Shown: positions 26,009 through 35,394, numbered from the stretch's first letter. The stretch is DNA of 64,000 bases from Streptomyces sannanensis (GCF_039536205.1 NZ_BAAAYL010000001.1:2542001-2606000), one strand, 5' to 3'. The notes: generated by a model from the letters alone, not told the origin. Made by a program: numbers and translations.

Positions 26009-27355
26009 GTGACCGTCGTGAACGAAAGCGTCTTCGACCCCGGCGCGGCGGCCGACCGCGAGGTCGCGGCGATCCTGCACAACACACTCCATGGGTCCCA
26101 TCGCGGTGTCGTCGTCGACTCACCGCCGGGCGCCGGCAAGTCGACCCTCGTGGTGCGCGCGGCACGGGAGCTGGCCGCCGCCGGGCGGCCGCTGATGGTG
26201 GTGGCGCAGACCAATGCCCAGGTCGACGACCTGGTGGTGCGGCTCGCCGAGAAGGACTCGGAGCTGCCGGTGGGCCGGCTGCACAGCAACGACCCGGACC
26301 CGTACGACAAGGCGCTCGACGCCCTGCCGAACGTACGCAAGTCCGCGAAGGCCGCCGAGCTCACCGGGCTCGACGTGGTCATCTCGACGGCAGCGAAGTG
26401 GGCCCATGTGCAGGGCGTCGAGCCGTGGCGGCACGCGATCGTGGACGAGGCGTACCAGATGCGCTCGGACGCACTGCTGGCCGTGGCGGGGCTGTTCGAG
26501 CGGGCGCTGTTCGTGGGCGACCCGGGTCAGCTGGACCCGTTCTCGACCGTGGGTGCCGAGCAGTGGGCGGGCCTGTCGTACGACCCGTCGGCGAGCGCGG
26601 TCTCCACGCTGCTGGCGCACAACCCGGACCTCCCCCAGCATCGGCTGCCGGTGTCCTGGCGGCTGCCCGCCTCTGCGGCGCCGCTCGTCTCGGACGCGTT
26701 CTATCCGTACACGAAGTTCCGCAGCGGTACGGGCCAAGACGACCGGCGGCTCACCTTCGGCGTGCCGTCCGACGGCTCGGGCCCGGACCGGGTGCTGGAC
26801 GAGGCCGCCGCGTCGGGCTGGGGCCTGCTGGAACTCCCGGCCCGCCATACGCCCCGTACGGACCCGGAGGCGGTACGGGCCGTGGCCCTGGTCGTGCGCC
26901 GCCTGCTGGACCGGGACGGCGCGACGCTCTCCGAGCGCGCCGACGGTCCCGTACGGCTGACCGCCGACCGGATCGCGGTCGGCACGGCCCACCGCGATCA
27001 GGCGGCCGCGGTACGGGCCGCGCTGGCCGAGCTCGGCGTCTCGGGCGTGTCGGTGGACACCGCGAACCGCCTCCAGGGCCGCGAGTTCGACGTCACGGTG
27101 GTGCTCCACCCCCTCTCGGGGCGGCCGGACGCAACGGCGTTCCACCTGGAAACGGGCCGCCTGTGCGTGCTCGCCTCACGCCACCGGCACGCCTGCATCG
27201 TGGTGTGCCGCGCCGGTGTGACCGACCTGCTGGACGAACACCCTTCGACGGAACCGGTCCAGCTGGGCGTCACGATCAAGTTCCCGGACGGCTGGGAGGC
27301 GAACCACGCGGTACTGGCACATCTGGCCGAACACCGGGTGACCTGGCGCCCGTGA
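26009..27355 (+). CDS. SF1 (Dna2/UPF1-like) helicase
   Basis: 448 residues from GTG 26009 after GGAGG. Helicase motifs: Walker A DSPPGAGKSTLVV (about residue 40), Walker B HAIVDEAYQM, GDPGQLDPFSTV (motif III), PVSWRLP (motif IV), VSVDTANRLQGREFDVTVV (motif V) and LCVLASRHRHACIVV (motif VI). The pattern fits the Upf1/Dna2 branch. With the upstream Cas4-like Fe-S nuclease it reproduces the two activities of Dna2 as separate proteins. The last 23 codons lie in the first unit of a 174-bp tandem duplication, so the 3' end has been rearranged. Confidence 0.82.
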   Translation: MTVVNESVFDPGAAADREVAAILHNTLHGSHRGVVVDSPPGAGKSTLVVRAARELAAAGRPLMVVAQTNAQVDDLVVRLAEKDSELPVGRLHSNDPDPYDKALDALPNVRKSAKAAELTGLDVVISTAAKWAHVQGVEPWRHAIVDEAYQMRSDALLAVAGLFERALFVGDPGQLDPFSTVGAEQWAGLSYDPSASAVSTLLAHNPDLPQHRLPVSWRLPASAAPLVSDAFYPYTKFRSGTGQDDRRLTFGVPSDGSGPDRVLDEAAASGWGLLELPARHTPRTDPEAVRAVALVVRRLLDRDGATLSERADGPVRLTADRIAVGTAHRDQAAAVRAALAELGVSGVSVDTANRLQGREFDVTVVLHPLSGRPDATAFHLETGRLCVLASRHRHACIVVCRAGVTDLLDEHPSTEPVQLGVTIKFPDGWEANHAVLAHLAEHRVTWRP

Positions 27356-27704
27356 GCCACGAACGCCGGACGCCCGCCGCGGCAGCGGCGAATCGGGGAC
27401 TGCGACACGCCGCCCGAAGCCTGCGCAACAGTGCGAGGACGGCCGGCCAACACAGCCCCCGACGGCTGGGAGGCGAACCACGCGGTACTGGCACATCTGG
27501 CCGAACACCGGGTGACCTGGCGCCCGTGAACCACGAACGCCGGACGCCCGCCGCGGCAGCGGCGAATCGGGGACTGCGACACGCCGCCCGAAGCCTGCGC
27601 AACAGTGCGAGGACGGCCGGCCAACACAGCCCCCGACGGCTGGGAGGCGAACCACGCGGTACTGGCACATCTGGCCGAACACCGGGTGACCTGGCGCCCG
27701 TGAG
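27287..27704 (+). repeat. 174-bp tandem duplication at the helicase 3' end
   Basis: Copies at 27287-27460 and 27461-27634, and a 70-bp partial copy 27635-27704. Each begins GACGGCTGGGAGGCG, carries the last 22 helicase codons (GWEANHAVLAHLAEHRVTW) and a TGA stop, then about 105 bp of 3' flank. The period equals 58 codons, so frame is kept. Copies are almost identical, which points to a recent event. Confidence 0.95.
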
Positions 27705-27799
27705 AGCGCCCATCGCGCGCCGAAGGCCTACTTGCGCGGCGCGGGACAATGGTGGGTGGTCCGGAAGCCGGGCCGGTGGAAGTGCGAGGAGGAGAAGTG

Positions 27800-28138
27800 A
27801 TGGCGGAACCCGAGCGGAGCGAGCGAAGGCTGCGGCCGGCACCTCTGCTCTTCGAGCCTGCGGAGGTGGCCGCCGATCCCGAGCACTTCTTCGACCTGGA
27901 GTCCATCGCGGACCCCGAGGAGCTGCTGACCCGCGCCACCGAGCTGACGCTGGCGTTCCGGGCCGCCACCGACCGGGCCATGGAGTACCAGGCGGTCGCG
28001 GCCGCCCAGCTGGCCGACCCGGCGCGGTTCGACCGGCTCACGACCGCGGACATCGCGCACCGGGCCGAGTGGACCGAGGACTACACCGCCAAGATGGTCG
28101 AGTTCGGCCGGGACCTGCTGCGCAGCTCCACTCCGTGA
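27800..28138 (+). CDS. small acidic helical protein, unknown function
   Basis: 112 residues starting MAEPERSERRLRPAP after a strong ribosome-binding site (GAGGAGGAGAAG). It is acidic and mainly helical (ESIADPEELLTRATELTLAF, YTAKMVEFGRDLL), with no signal, membrane segment or known motif. It follows the helicase duplication and precedes tRNA-Lys. Probably a real conserved gene, role unknown. Confidence 0.65.
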   Translation: MAEPERSERRLRPAPLLFEPAEVAADPEHFFDLESIADPEELLTRATELTLAFRAATDRAMEYQAVAAAQLADPARFDRLTTADIAHRAEWTEDYTAKMVEFGRDLLRSSTP

Positions 28139-28208
28139 CCCTCTTGTCACCCCGGGTATCGATTTTTCCTGCCGTCGATCCGGGTGCTAATGTCTACGAC
28201 GTCAGCAG

Positions 28209-28282
28209 GCGCCGCTAGCTCAGTTGGTTAGAGCAGCTGACTCTTAATCAGCGGGTCCGGGGTTCGAGTCCCTGGCGGCGCA
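28209..28282 (+). tRNA. tRNA-Lys (CTT), copy 1
   Basis: Acceptor GCGCCGC pairs with GCGGCGC, discriminator A. The anticodon arm GCTGA-CTCTTAA-TCAGC has CTT at 28243-28245, with TTCGAGT in the T-loop. Identical to the copies at 35312 and 38711, and all three are preceded by GTCAGCAG. Confidence 0.95.
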
Positions 28283-28290
28283 CCGACGGG

Positions 28291-28322
28291 AAAGGCCCCT
28301 CGCGAGAGCGAGGGGCCTTTTC
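28291..28322 (+). terminator. terminator after tRNA-Lys copy 1
   Basis: AAAGGCCCCTCGC pairs with GCGAGGGGCCTTT, followed by Ts. Confidence 0.85.
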
Positions 28323-28337
28323 GCGTGCCCGGCGCGT

Positions 28338-29537
28338 TCACACCTTGGTCGTGACCTTCACGTTCCAGGCCCCCGACTTCGTCCGGTCCATCACCTGTAC
28401 CCGGATCCGCTCCCCCGGCACGGTGAAGGTCTCGCCGACCTGGAGCGGCGCGTCCGCCAGCGGCGGATAGACGGATCTGCCGCCGCACGCCTCGGTGCGC
28501 GGGTGGGTGTCGATCACTTCGACGGGCCCCCCGCCCGAGGCCTGGCCTCCGCGCACCCGGTAGAGGAGGATGCCCTCGGTGCAGGTCGTGCCGTCGTTGC
28601 CGGTGGCGCTGCGTGCCTCGATGGCGACGGCATGATCCTCAGCGGTACGCACCACCATCAGCCGGGGTCCGCCGGTGCGGCCGCGCAGTTCCGCGGAGAG
28701 CGGCTCCAGCGTGCGCAGGCCGTCGCTGCCGCCCTGGAGGCACACCACCTGGCTCGGGCCGAGCCAGCCGAGTTTCCACTTCTGCCAGCCGAAGAGATCC
28801 GGGGCGAGCCCGAACTGGCTTCCCATCACGTCCCAGTCGCCGACATAGGTGTCCCAGTCGCCCTTGCCGTCCTCCGGACGGTGGTAGAGGTCCGGCAGGT
28901 CGAATACGTGTCCGGTCTCGTGCGCGAGCACATTACGGTCGGGCGGGTGGTGCTCGAAGACGGTGACGACCCGTTTGATCTCCTTGCCGTCCGCGTGCAT
29001 CGGCTCGTCGAAGTTGACGACCTTGGTCGCGTCGGAGTCGACGCCGGGGGCGTCGGGGTCCGCGACCAGATAGACGATGTCGTACTTGGAGAAGTCCACC
29101 CGGGAGTCGGCGGCCTTGATCGCGTCGCCGAGAAAGGCGGCGCGCTGGTCCGGCACCCAGTCACGCCTTATGGCGTACGCCTTCGATGTCTTCGGCATCC
29201 GGACCCAGTCGTGCTGCGGATGGACGCGCAGGTCGAATCTTCCGTACGAGGCACGCCGGAAGAAGTCGGAGGTCGCCGGGAAGTGGTCGGCGGCCAGTTC
29301 CTCGGTGCTCACGGTCGGCCGCGAGTCGGGGAACGAGAGGAAGATTATGACGGCGTCGAGACCGCGCACGGGGCGCGGGTAGGAGGCGTTCCAGGTGTCC
29401 AGGCCCAGCGAGTGGTGTGCCTCGGTGCGCGGCAGCGCGCACGCTACGGCGGTTCTGGCCGCCACGGCGGGGCCGGCGACGAGGGTGGTGGTGGCGACCG
29501 CCGCGAGAGAGGTGAGGGCGGCCGCGGTCCTGCGCAT
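28338..29537 (-). CDS. secreted M6-family (immune inhibitor A-like) metalloprotease
   Basis: 399 residues. The N terminus MRRTAAALTSLAAVATTTLVAGPAVAA is a Sec signal peptide. The protease domain has the zinc motif HETGHVFDLPDLY (HExxH with a downstream Asp) at about residue 215 and a VGDWDVMGSQ turn, as in M6 domain proteases. The C-terminal 130 residues are beta-rich (YPPLADAPLQVGETFTV) and probably bind substrate. It converges on the tRNA-Lys terminator and is divergent from cdgA. Start ATG 29537; an in-frame GTG six codons upstream is less likely. Confidence 0.85.
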   Translation of the reverse strand: MRRTAAALTSLAAVATTTLVAGPAVAARTAVACALPRTEAHHSLGLDTWNASYPRPVRGLDAVIIFLSFPDSRPTVSTEELAADHFPATSDFFRRASYGRFDLRVHPQHDWVRMPKTSKAYAIRRDWVPDQRAAFLGDAIKAADSRVDFSKYDIVYLVADPDAPGVDSDATKVVNFDEPMHADGKEIKRVVTVFEHHPPDRNVLAHETGHVFDLPDLYHRPEDGKGDWDTYVGDWDVMGSQFGLAPDLFGWQKWKLGWLGPSQVVCLQGGSDGLRTLEPLSAELRGRTGGPRLMVVRTAEDHAVAIEARSATGNDGTTCTEGILLYRVRGGQASGGGPVEVIDTHPRTEACGGRSVYPPLADAPLQVGETFTVPGERIRVQVMDRTKSGAWNVKVTTKV

Positions 29538-29882
29538 GCGTGAACGCTGCTCCACTCCCCCGGGTGGCTGCTGACGCGTCACGTCGACCTCCGGGTACGG
29601 AATGCGGGATATCCCATCCACCTTGAGGTGGCTCGTATGGATATGTCCTGTTTTGCTGCCCCGGGTGGGTGATCGGCCCGAGATTCCAGGCGCCTCACGG
29701 AAAGTCACAAACGGTCGCCGGCCATAACCGCCCCGCCATACCCGCACAGAAACGGTCGGTCTCGGCCGTCGCGTGCTCATGGTCACGGCGTCGAAGCTGG
29801 ATCGCCCGTCCTGCCAGCCTCTATGATCGGCACACTTTCCCGGACGACCCCTGTACAAGACGAGCGCACGCGGGAGCGAGCG
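29538..29882. other. divergent promoter region, protease and cdgA
   Basis: 345 bp between divergent genes. No gene is supported and no operator was identified by eye. Confidence 0.4.
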
Positions 29883-31724
29883 GTGAGCGGAACCTCCGAA
29901 GAAACGGGGTCCAGCCCCGGCACCGCCACCTCTTCGGTCACGCAGCGTCATATGCTGCGGCGGATTGCCACCGACCCGCGCCACCAGCGCGACTATCAGG
30001 CGGCCTTCAACGCCGCCCGCCTCGCCATGGCCGTCGTCGGCGACGACGGCCTCGTCGTCGCCGCCAACGACGCCCTCGCCGAGCTCTTCGGCACCGAACG
30101 CACCGCCCTGCGGGACCGGACCGCGGCCGACCTCGTCGACCTCGGCGACGACTCCCGCACCTGGGACGCCTACCACGAGGTGCTGCACGGCCTGCGAACC
30201 CGCTTCCGCTGCACCCGGCGGCTCAAGCACCCGGACGGACGCTCACTGTGGGCCGAGGTCACGGTCGCTCCCGTGCCCGGGACCGGCCGGGTACTGCTGT
30301 CGGTCGCCGACATCAGCGACCGCCGGGAGCTCCAGGCGCAGGTGCGCCACCTCCAGATGCACGACCCGGTCACCCGGCTGCCGAACCGCACCCTCTTCTT
30401 CGAACGGCTCTCCGCCGCGCTCACCGCCCCCGCCGAGAGCGGCGGCGGCACCGGCCGCATCGGCATCTGCTACCTGGACCTCGACGGCTTCAAAGCCGTC
30501 AACGACACCCTCGGCCACCATGTGGGCGACCAACTGCTGACCGCCGTGGCCGACCGGCTCACCCAGTGTGCCGACAGCGACGGCTACACCCGCACCGGCG
30601 GCCACCTCGTCGCCCGGCTCGGCGGCGACGAGTTCGCCCTCCTCGTCGAGGACTCCGCCGGTACGGAACAACTCGCCGACCTCGCCACATCCGTACTGGC
30701 CGCGCTCCAGCAGCCGTTCGACCTCGCCGGGCAGCGGCTCTCCGTGTCGGCGTCCATCGGCGTCGTCGAACGCGACGCGGCCGGGACGAGCGCCACCGGG
30801 CTGATGCAGGCCGCCGACACCACGCTGTACTGGGCCAAGGCCGACGGAAAGGCCCGCTGGACCCTCTTCGACCCCGAGCGCAACGCGCACCGGATGACAA
30901 GGCAGGCCCTGGCCAGCTCCCTCCGGCCGGCCATCGAGGACGGCGAGTTCGCCCTGGAGTACCAGCCGCTGGTGAGCCTCGAGGACGGGGCGGTACGGGG
31001 CGTGGAGGCCCTGGTCCGCTGGAACCACCCGCAGTTCGGCACGCTGACGCCGAATCGGTTCATCGGAATCGCCGAAGAGGACGGATCGATCGTCCAGCTG
31101 GGCCGTTGGGTGCTGCGGACCGCCTGCCGACAGGCCAGACGCTGGCAGATCGACCACCCCGACACCCCGCCGATCTTCGTCAGCGTCAATGTCGCGGTAC
31201 GTCAGGTCTGGGACTCCGACCTGGTCGCCGATGTGGCCGAGATCCTCGCGGACACCGGGCTGGCGCCCCAGCTGCTCCAGCTGGAGCTGACCGAGTCCGC
31301 GGTGATGGGCTCGGCCGGCCGGCCGCTCCAGGCCCTCCAGGCTCTGAGCGACATGGGCGTCCACATCGCCATCGACGACTTCGGCACGGGCTACTCCAAC
31401 CTCGCGTACCTGAGCCGGCTGCCGGTCTCCGTGCTGAAGCTGGACGGATCGTTCGTACGAGGTTTCCGGTACGACGAGGGGGTGCACCCCAACCCGGCCG
31501 ACGAGACGATCGTCGAAGCGATGGTCCAGCTCGCGCACCGGCTGGGGCTCACGGTCACCGCGGAATGCGTGGAAACGGCGGGCCAGGCGGCCCGGCTGCG
31601 CAGGATCGGCTGCGACACGGGCCAGGGCTGGCTCTACTCACGGGCGGTCACCGCGGACCGTATCGCCGCGATGCTGGGCACGAGCCCGGGCCCCACGTCG
31701 GTCACGAGCCTGTCCGGCGTGTGA
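29883..31724 (+). CDS. cdgA: PAS-GGDEF-EAL c-di-GMP enzyme (CdgA)
   Basis: 613 residues from GTG 29883 (GGGAG seven bases upstream); an upstream ATG 29823 is possible. Order: PAS (about 40-150), GGDEF (155-320) with intact RLGGDEFALL, and EAL (330-590) with intact GVEALVRWNHP, IDDFGTGYSNLAYL and KLDGSF. Both active sites look complete, so cyclase and phosphodiesterase activities are possible. No RxxD inhibitory site is found five residues before GGDEF (the sequence there is TGGH). Matches CdgA of S. coelicolor, which affects development and pigment production. No membrane segment. Confidence 0.88.
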   Translation: MSGTSEETGSSPGTATSSVTQRHMLRRIATDPRHQRDYQAAFNAARLAMAVVGDDGLVVAANDALAELFGTERTALRDRTAADLVDLGDDSRTWDAYHEVLHGLRTRFRCTRRLKHPDGRSLWAEVTVAPVPGTGRVLLSVADISDRRELQAQVRHLQMHDPVTRLPNRTLFFERLSAALTAPAESGGGTGRIGICYLDLDGFKAVNDTLGHHVGDQLLTAVADRLTQCADSDGYTRTGGHLVARLGGDEFALLVEDSAGTEQLADLATSVLAALQQPFDLAGQRLSVSASIGVVERDAAGTSATGLMQAADTTLYWAKADGKARWTLFDPERNAHRMTRQALASSLRPAIEDGEFALEYQPLVSLEDGAVRGVEALVRWNHPQFGTLTPNRFIGIAEEDGSIVQLGRWVLRTACRQARRWQIDHPDTPPIFVSVNVAVRQVWDSDLVADVAEILADTGLAPQLLQLELTESAVMGSAGRPLQALQALSDMGVHIAIDDFGTGYSNLAYLSRLPVSVLKLDGSFVRGFRYDEGVHPNPADETIVEAMVQLAHRLGLTVTAECVETAGQAARLRRIGCDTGQGWLYSRAVTADRIAAMLGTSPGPTSVTSLSGV

Positions 31725-31742
31725 GGACCGGACCGGCGGTCG

Positions 31743-32810
31743 TCACCCGGCTGCCCCGGGCAACCCGTACACGTCCGCGATGAGTTCGTACGACCGCACC
31801 CTGGCCTCGGAACCGTGCGCGTTCGACGTGAGCATCAACTCGTCCGCACCGGTCCGCTTCTGAAGGTCGTCGAGCCCGGCCCGTACCTCCTCCGCCGTGC
31901 CGTGCACGACATTGCCGAGCCAGCTGTCCACGAACTCCCGCTCCAGGGCACTGAATGCGTACGCCTCGGCCTCCTCGGGCGTCGGGATCAGCCCGGGCCG
32001 CCCGGTGCGCAGGCGGAGCATCGACAGGGCGCCGGTCAGGACCTGGCGCCGCGCCTCCCGGTCCTCGTCCGCGGCCAGCGCGGAGACGCCGATCAGGGCG
32101 TAGGGCGCGTCGAGCACCTCGGAGGGCCGGAAGGAGTCCCGGTAGAGGTCCAGCGCCGGCACGGTGTTCGCCGCCGAGAAGTGGTGGGCGAAGGCGAACG
32201 GCAGGCCCAGCGTCCCGGCCAGCCGGGCGCTGAAGCCCGAGGAACCGAGCAGCCAGACGGGCGGGCGGGCCGACGGCCCCTGGACGGGGCCCGGCACCGC
32301 GTGGATGCGGGAGTACGGATGGCCGTCGGGGAAGTCGTCGTCCAGGAAGCGGGTCAGCTCGGCGAGCTGCTGCGGGAAGTCCTCGGCGCCCTCGTGGAGA
32401 CGGTCGGTGCGCCGCAGGGCGGCGGCCGTCGCCCCGTCCGTGCCTGGCGCGCGGCCGAGACCGAGGTCGACGCGGCCCGGGGCGAGCGCCTCCAGGGTGC
32501 CGAATTGTTCGGCGATCACGAGCGGGGCGTGGTTGGGCAGCATGACGCCGCCCGAGCCGAGCCGGATCCGCTCGGTGTGGGCGGCGAGGTGGGCGAGGAT
32601 CACCGCGGGGGACGAGGAGGCGACGCCGGGCATGGAGTGGTGTTCGGCGACCCAGTGGCGGTGGTAGCCGCGCCGTTCGGCGAGCTTGGCGATCTCCACG
32701 CTGGTCCGCAGTGCCTGGGTCGCGGTGCGGCCGCTGCCGACCGTCACCAGGTCCAGTACGGACAGGGGTACGGGTGCGGTTCCCCCGGCCGTTCCTCGTA
32801 TCGCGTCCAC
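31743..32810 (-). CDS. LLM-class (luciferase-like) flavin-dependent oxidoreductase
   Basis: 355 residues from GTG 32810 with AGGAGG upstream. It is typical of the MsnO8/luciferase-like subgroup: PLSVLDLVTVGSGRTATQAL, RHWVAEHHSMPGVASSSPAV, IRLGSGGVMLPNHAPLV, and APGRVDLGLGRAPGTD. These bind F420 or FMN and oxidise small molecules; the substrate is unknown. The 3' end is 18 bp from convergent cdgA. The start is divergent from an amidase, and the 99-bp gap must hold both promoters. Confidence 0.9.
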   Translation of the reverse strand: MDAIRGTAGGTAPVPLSVLDLVTVGSGRTATQALRTSVEIAKLAERRGYHRHWVAEHHSMPGVASSSPAVILAHLAAHTERIRLGSGGVMLPNHAPLVIAEQFGTLEALAPGRVDLGLGRAPGTDGATAAALRRTDRLHEGAEDFPQQLAELTRFLDDDFPDGHPYSRIHAVPGPVQGPSARPPVWLLGSSGFSARLAGTLGLPFAFAHHFSAANTVPALDLYRDSFRPSEVLDAPYALIGVSALAADEDREARRQVLTGALSMLRLRTGRPGLIPTPEEAEAYAFSALEREFVDSWLGNVVHGTAEEVRAGLDDLQKRTGADELMLTSNAHGSEARVRSYELIADVYGLPGAAG

Positions 32811-32909
32811 CGGTCTGCGCCTCCTGGGTGTCGGTTCGTCCGGACCACAGCAACCGGAGGCGGTATCCGGTTTATTCCCCGGGCTCTTCCTTGGGTAGGG
32901 ATGGCCCTC

Positions 32910-34328
32910 ATGACCGAACTCGCGGATCTGACAGCCCGCCGGCTGCTGGCCGGCTACGAGAACGGCGACTTCTCCCCCGTCGAGGCGACCCGCGCCGCGC
33001 TGGAGCGGATCGAGCAGGTGCAGCCCCTGGTCAACGCCTTCGTCCGGGTCGACGCGGAAGAGGCCCTGGCGCAGGCCGAGGCAGCCACCGAGCGCCGGCG
33101 CAGAAAGGAGCCCGCGGGTCTGCTGGACGGAGTGCCGGTCACGGTGAAAGACCTGCTGCTGACGCGCGGCGCCCCCACCCTGCGCGGCTCGCGAACGGTA
33201 CGCGCCGGGAACAGCTGGGCCGAGGACGCCCCGTCCGTGGCCCGCCTGCGCGCGCACGGCGCGGTCCTCCTCGGCAAGACGACCACCCCGGAGTTCGGCT
33301 GGAAGGGCGTCACCGACTCCCCGCTGACGGGGATCACCCGCAATCCGTACGACACGGCCCGGACGGCGGGAGGTTCGAGCGGGGGCAGCGCGGCCGCGGT
33401 CGCGCTCGGTGCGGGGCCGCTGAGCATCGGCACGGACGGCGGCGGTTCGGTCCGCATACCCGCCGCCTTCTGCGGGATCTTCGGCATGAAGCCCACGTAC
33501 GGACGGATACCGATCGCCCCCGCCAGTCCCTTCGGCACGCTCTCCCACGCGGGTCCGATGGCCCGCGACGCCGCGGACGCCGCGCTGCTGCTGGACGTCA
33601 TCAGCGGCGAGGACTGGCGGGACTGGTCCCATCTGGGCCCGGCGCGGGCCCTCACGCCCGCCCTGGCAGAAGGGGTCGAGGGACTGCGGATCGCCTATTC
33701 GCCGTCCTTCGGCGGTCAGGTCGCGGTGCGTCCCGCCGTCGCGGCCGCGGTGCGGACGGCCGTGAGCCGGTTGGCGGAGCTGGGGGCGTACGTGGAGGAG
33801 ACGGACCCGGACATCGCCGACCCGGTGGACGCCTTCCACACCCTGTGGTTCAGCGGGGCCGCACGGCTGGTACAGCCACTGGGGCCGGCACAGCGGGAGC
33901 TGCTGGACCCGGGGCTGCGGGAGATATGCGCGCTCGGCGCCCGGTACAGCGCGCTGGACTACCTGGCGGCCGTGGACGTCCGGACGGATCTGGGCCGGCG
34001 CATGGGGCGCTTCCATACGGCGTACGACCTGCTGATCACACCGACGCTGCCGGTCACCGCGTTCGAGGCGGGCGCCGAGGTGCCGAGGGGGTCGGGGCAC
34101 CGGCGCTGGACCGGGTGGACCCCCTTCACCTACCCCTTCAACCTCACCCAGCAGCCTGCGGCGACCGTGCCCTGCGGTGTGGACGCGGACGGACTGCCGA
34201 TCGGCGTACAGCTGATCGCCGCGAGGCACCGGGACGCGGTGGTCCTGCGGGCGGCCCATGCCCTGTACGAAGCCGGGGTGGCGGGGTTGGCGGGGCCGCC
34301 GGCCCCTCCCTCTGCCCACACGCCATGA
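32910..34328 (+). CDS. amidase (amidase signature family)
   Basis: 472 residues. The Ser-cisSer-Lys triad is visible: Lys in GVPVTVKDLLLTRG, Ser in ARTAGGSSGGSAAAVA and the nucleophile Ser in GTDGGGSVRIPAAFCG. Length suits a general amidase/AtzF-like hydrolase, but no GatA partner genes are nearby, so it is probably not the tRNA amidotransferase subunit. ATG 32910 has AGGG nine bases upstream; ATG 32901 is an alternative. Substrate unknown. Confidence 0.9.
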   Translation: MTELADLTARRLLAGYENGDFSPVEATRAALERIEQVQPLVNAFVRVDAEEALAQAEAATERRRRKEPAGLLDGVPVTVKDLLLTRGAPTLRGSRTVRAGNSWAEDAPSVARLRAHGAVLLGKTTTPEFGWKGVTDSPLTGITRNPYDTARTAGGSSGGSAAAVALGAGPLSIGTDGGGSVRIPAAFCGIFGMKPTYGRIPIAPASPFGTLSHAGPMARDAADAALLLDVISGEDWRDWSHLGPARALTPALAEGVEGLRIAYSPSFGGQVAVRPAVAAAVRTAVSRLAELGAYVEETDPDIADPVDAFHTLWFSGAARLVQPLGPAQRELLDPGLREICALGARYSALDYLAAVDVRTDLGRRMGRFHTAYDLLITPTLPVTAFEAGAEVPRGSGHRRWTGWTPFTYPFNLTQQPAATVPCGVDADGLPIGVQLIAARHRDAVVLRAAHALYEAGVAGLAGPPAPPSAHTP

Positions 34329-34480
34329 CCCTGGCATATGCCACGTTGTTAAATCGCAGCCCGCGGGCCTGACATGCGCCGGCAATCTTGTCAACAGCCA
34401 TCACGGTGAAGGAACTTGGCCGCTATCGTGGATACGCAAAGCTTACGGTCACAACCTGCTGGATCTGCTGGGGGGATATC

Positions 34481-35239
34481 GTGGCCCTGAAGCCCGAGCC
34501 GACTGCGCCGTTCCACTCGGTGCAGTACGCCCTGCGTGTACTGGAAACGGTCGCCAAGCACGGCGGCGGGGTGTCCGACGCCCAGATCGCCCGGGAATGC
34601 GGTCTGCCCACCGCTCATCTGACCTCGATGCTGCGGATGCTCCTGAGCGAGGGCTATGTGGAGCAGGTGACGGACGGCGCGTACGTGGCCGGTGATTCAC
34701 TCGCCCTCCTCGGCTCGGGGGCCACCCGCAAGGAAGCCATAGAGGCCAAGCTCCAGCGGACCCTGGACCAGCTGCGCGACTCCGTGGGAGCCGCGGTCTA
34801 CATCAGCCGCTACATCGACGGCGAGGTCAGGGTCACCCAGTTCGCGGACGGACCGCACACCCCCAAGGTCAACGAGTGGGTGGACTTCCGCTCCGCCGCG
34901 CACGCCAGCGCGGTCGGCAAGTGTCTGCTGACCCAGCTCGACCGGAACGGACGGCGCGACCATCTCTCCCGACACAAGATCGCCCGACTGACCTCCCGGA
35001 CGATCACCAGCGAGCGGCTGCTCTTCTCCAAGCTCGACAGCCAGCCGCCCACCGTCCCGGTGCTCGACCTCCAGGAGTACGCGGTGGGCACGGTCTGCGC
35101 GGCCGTGCCCCTCACGGCGGGCGCCGCGGTGGGCTGCCTGGCCGTGTCCCTGCCGATCGAGCACGCCCACCGGCTGCGCTCGGCCGCCGACACGCTCAAC
35201 CGCAGGGCCGCCCCGATGGCGCTCTCGCTGGTGCTCTGA
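34481..35239 (+). CDS. IclR-family transcriptional regulator
   Basis: 252 residues from GTG 34481 (GGGGGA six bases before it). The N-terminal winged helix-turn-helix (HSVQYALRVLETVAKHGGGVS, IARECGLPTAHLTSMLRML) spans about residues 10-75. The C-terminal effector domain has DGEVRVTQFADGP, FRSAAHASAVGKCLLTQLD and LQEYAVGTVCAAVPLT, typical of IclR. It starts 152 bp after the amidase stop, so it may have its own promoter. Effector and targets are unknown; the amidase or LLM genes are candidates. Confidence 0.88.
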   Translation: MALKPEPTAPFHSVQYALRVLETVAKHGGGVSDAQIARECGLPTAHLTSMLRMLLSEGYVEQVTDGAYVAGDSLALLGSGATRKEAIEAKLQRTLDQLRDSVGAAVYISRYIDGEVRVTQFADGPHTPKVNEWVDFRSAAHASAVGKCLLTQLDRNGRRDHLSRHKIARLTSRTITSERLLFSKLDSQPPTVPVLDLQEYAVGTVCAAVPLTAGAAVGCLAVSLPIEHAHRLRSAADTLNRRAAPMALSLVL

Positions 35240-35311
35240 TCCCGTCGGTGCGGCCGGCGGGACTGGTCGGAGGCACCCTTCGGAACCAGGTAGTATTAAC
35301 TCTGTCAGCAG

Positions 35312-35385
35312 GCGCCGCTAGCTCAGTTGGTTAGAGCAGCTGACTCTTAATCAGCGGGTCCGGGGTTCGAGTCCCTGGCGGCGCA
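35312..35385 (+). tRNA. tRNA-Lys (CTT), copy 2
   Basis: Identical in every base to copy 1, with CTT at 35346-35348 and the same GTCAGCAG leader. A TAGTAT box lies about 22 bases upstream of the gene. Confidence 0.95.
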
Positions 35386-35394
35386 CCGACAGAG

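Noticed and set aside
25870..28218. 782-codon plus frame across the helicase region
   Set aside because: It is the wrong frame of the helicase gene and runs through the insertion and the duplication; composition is Arg/Gly/Pro-rich.
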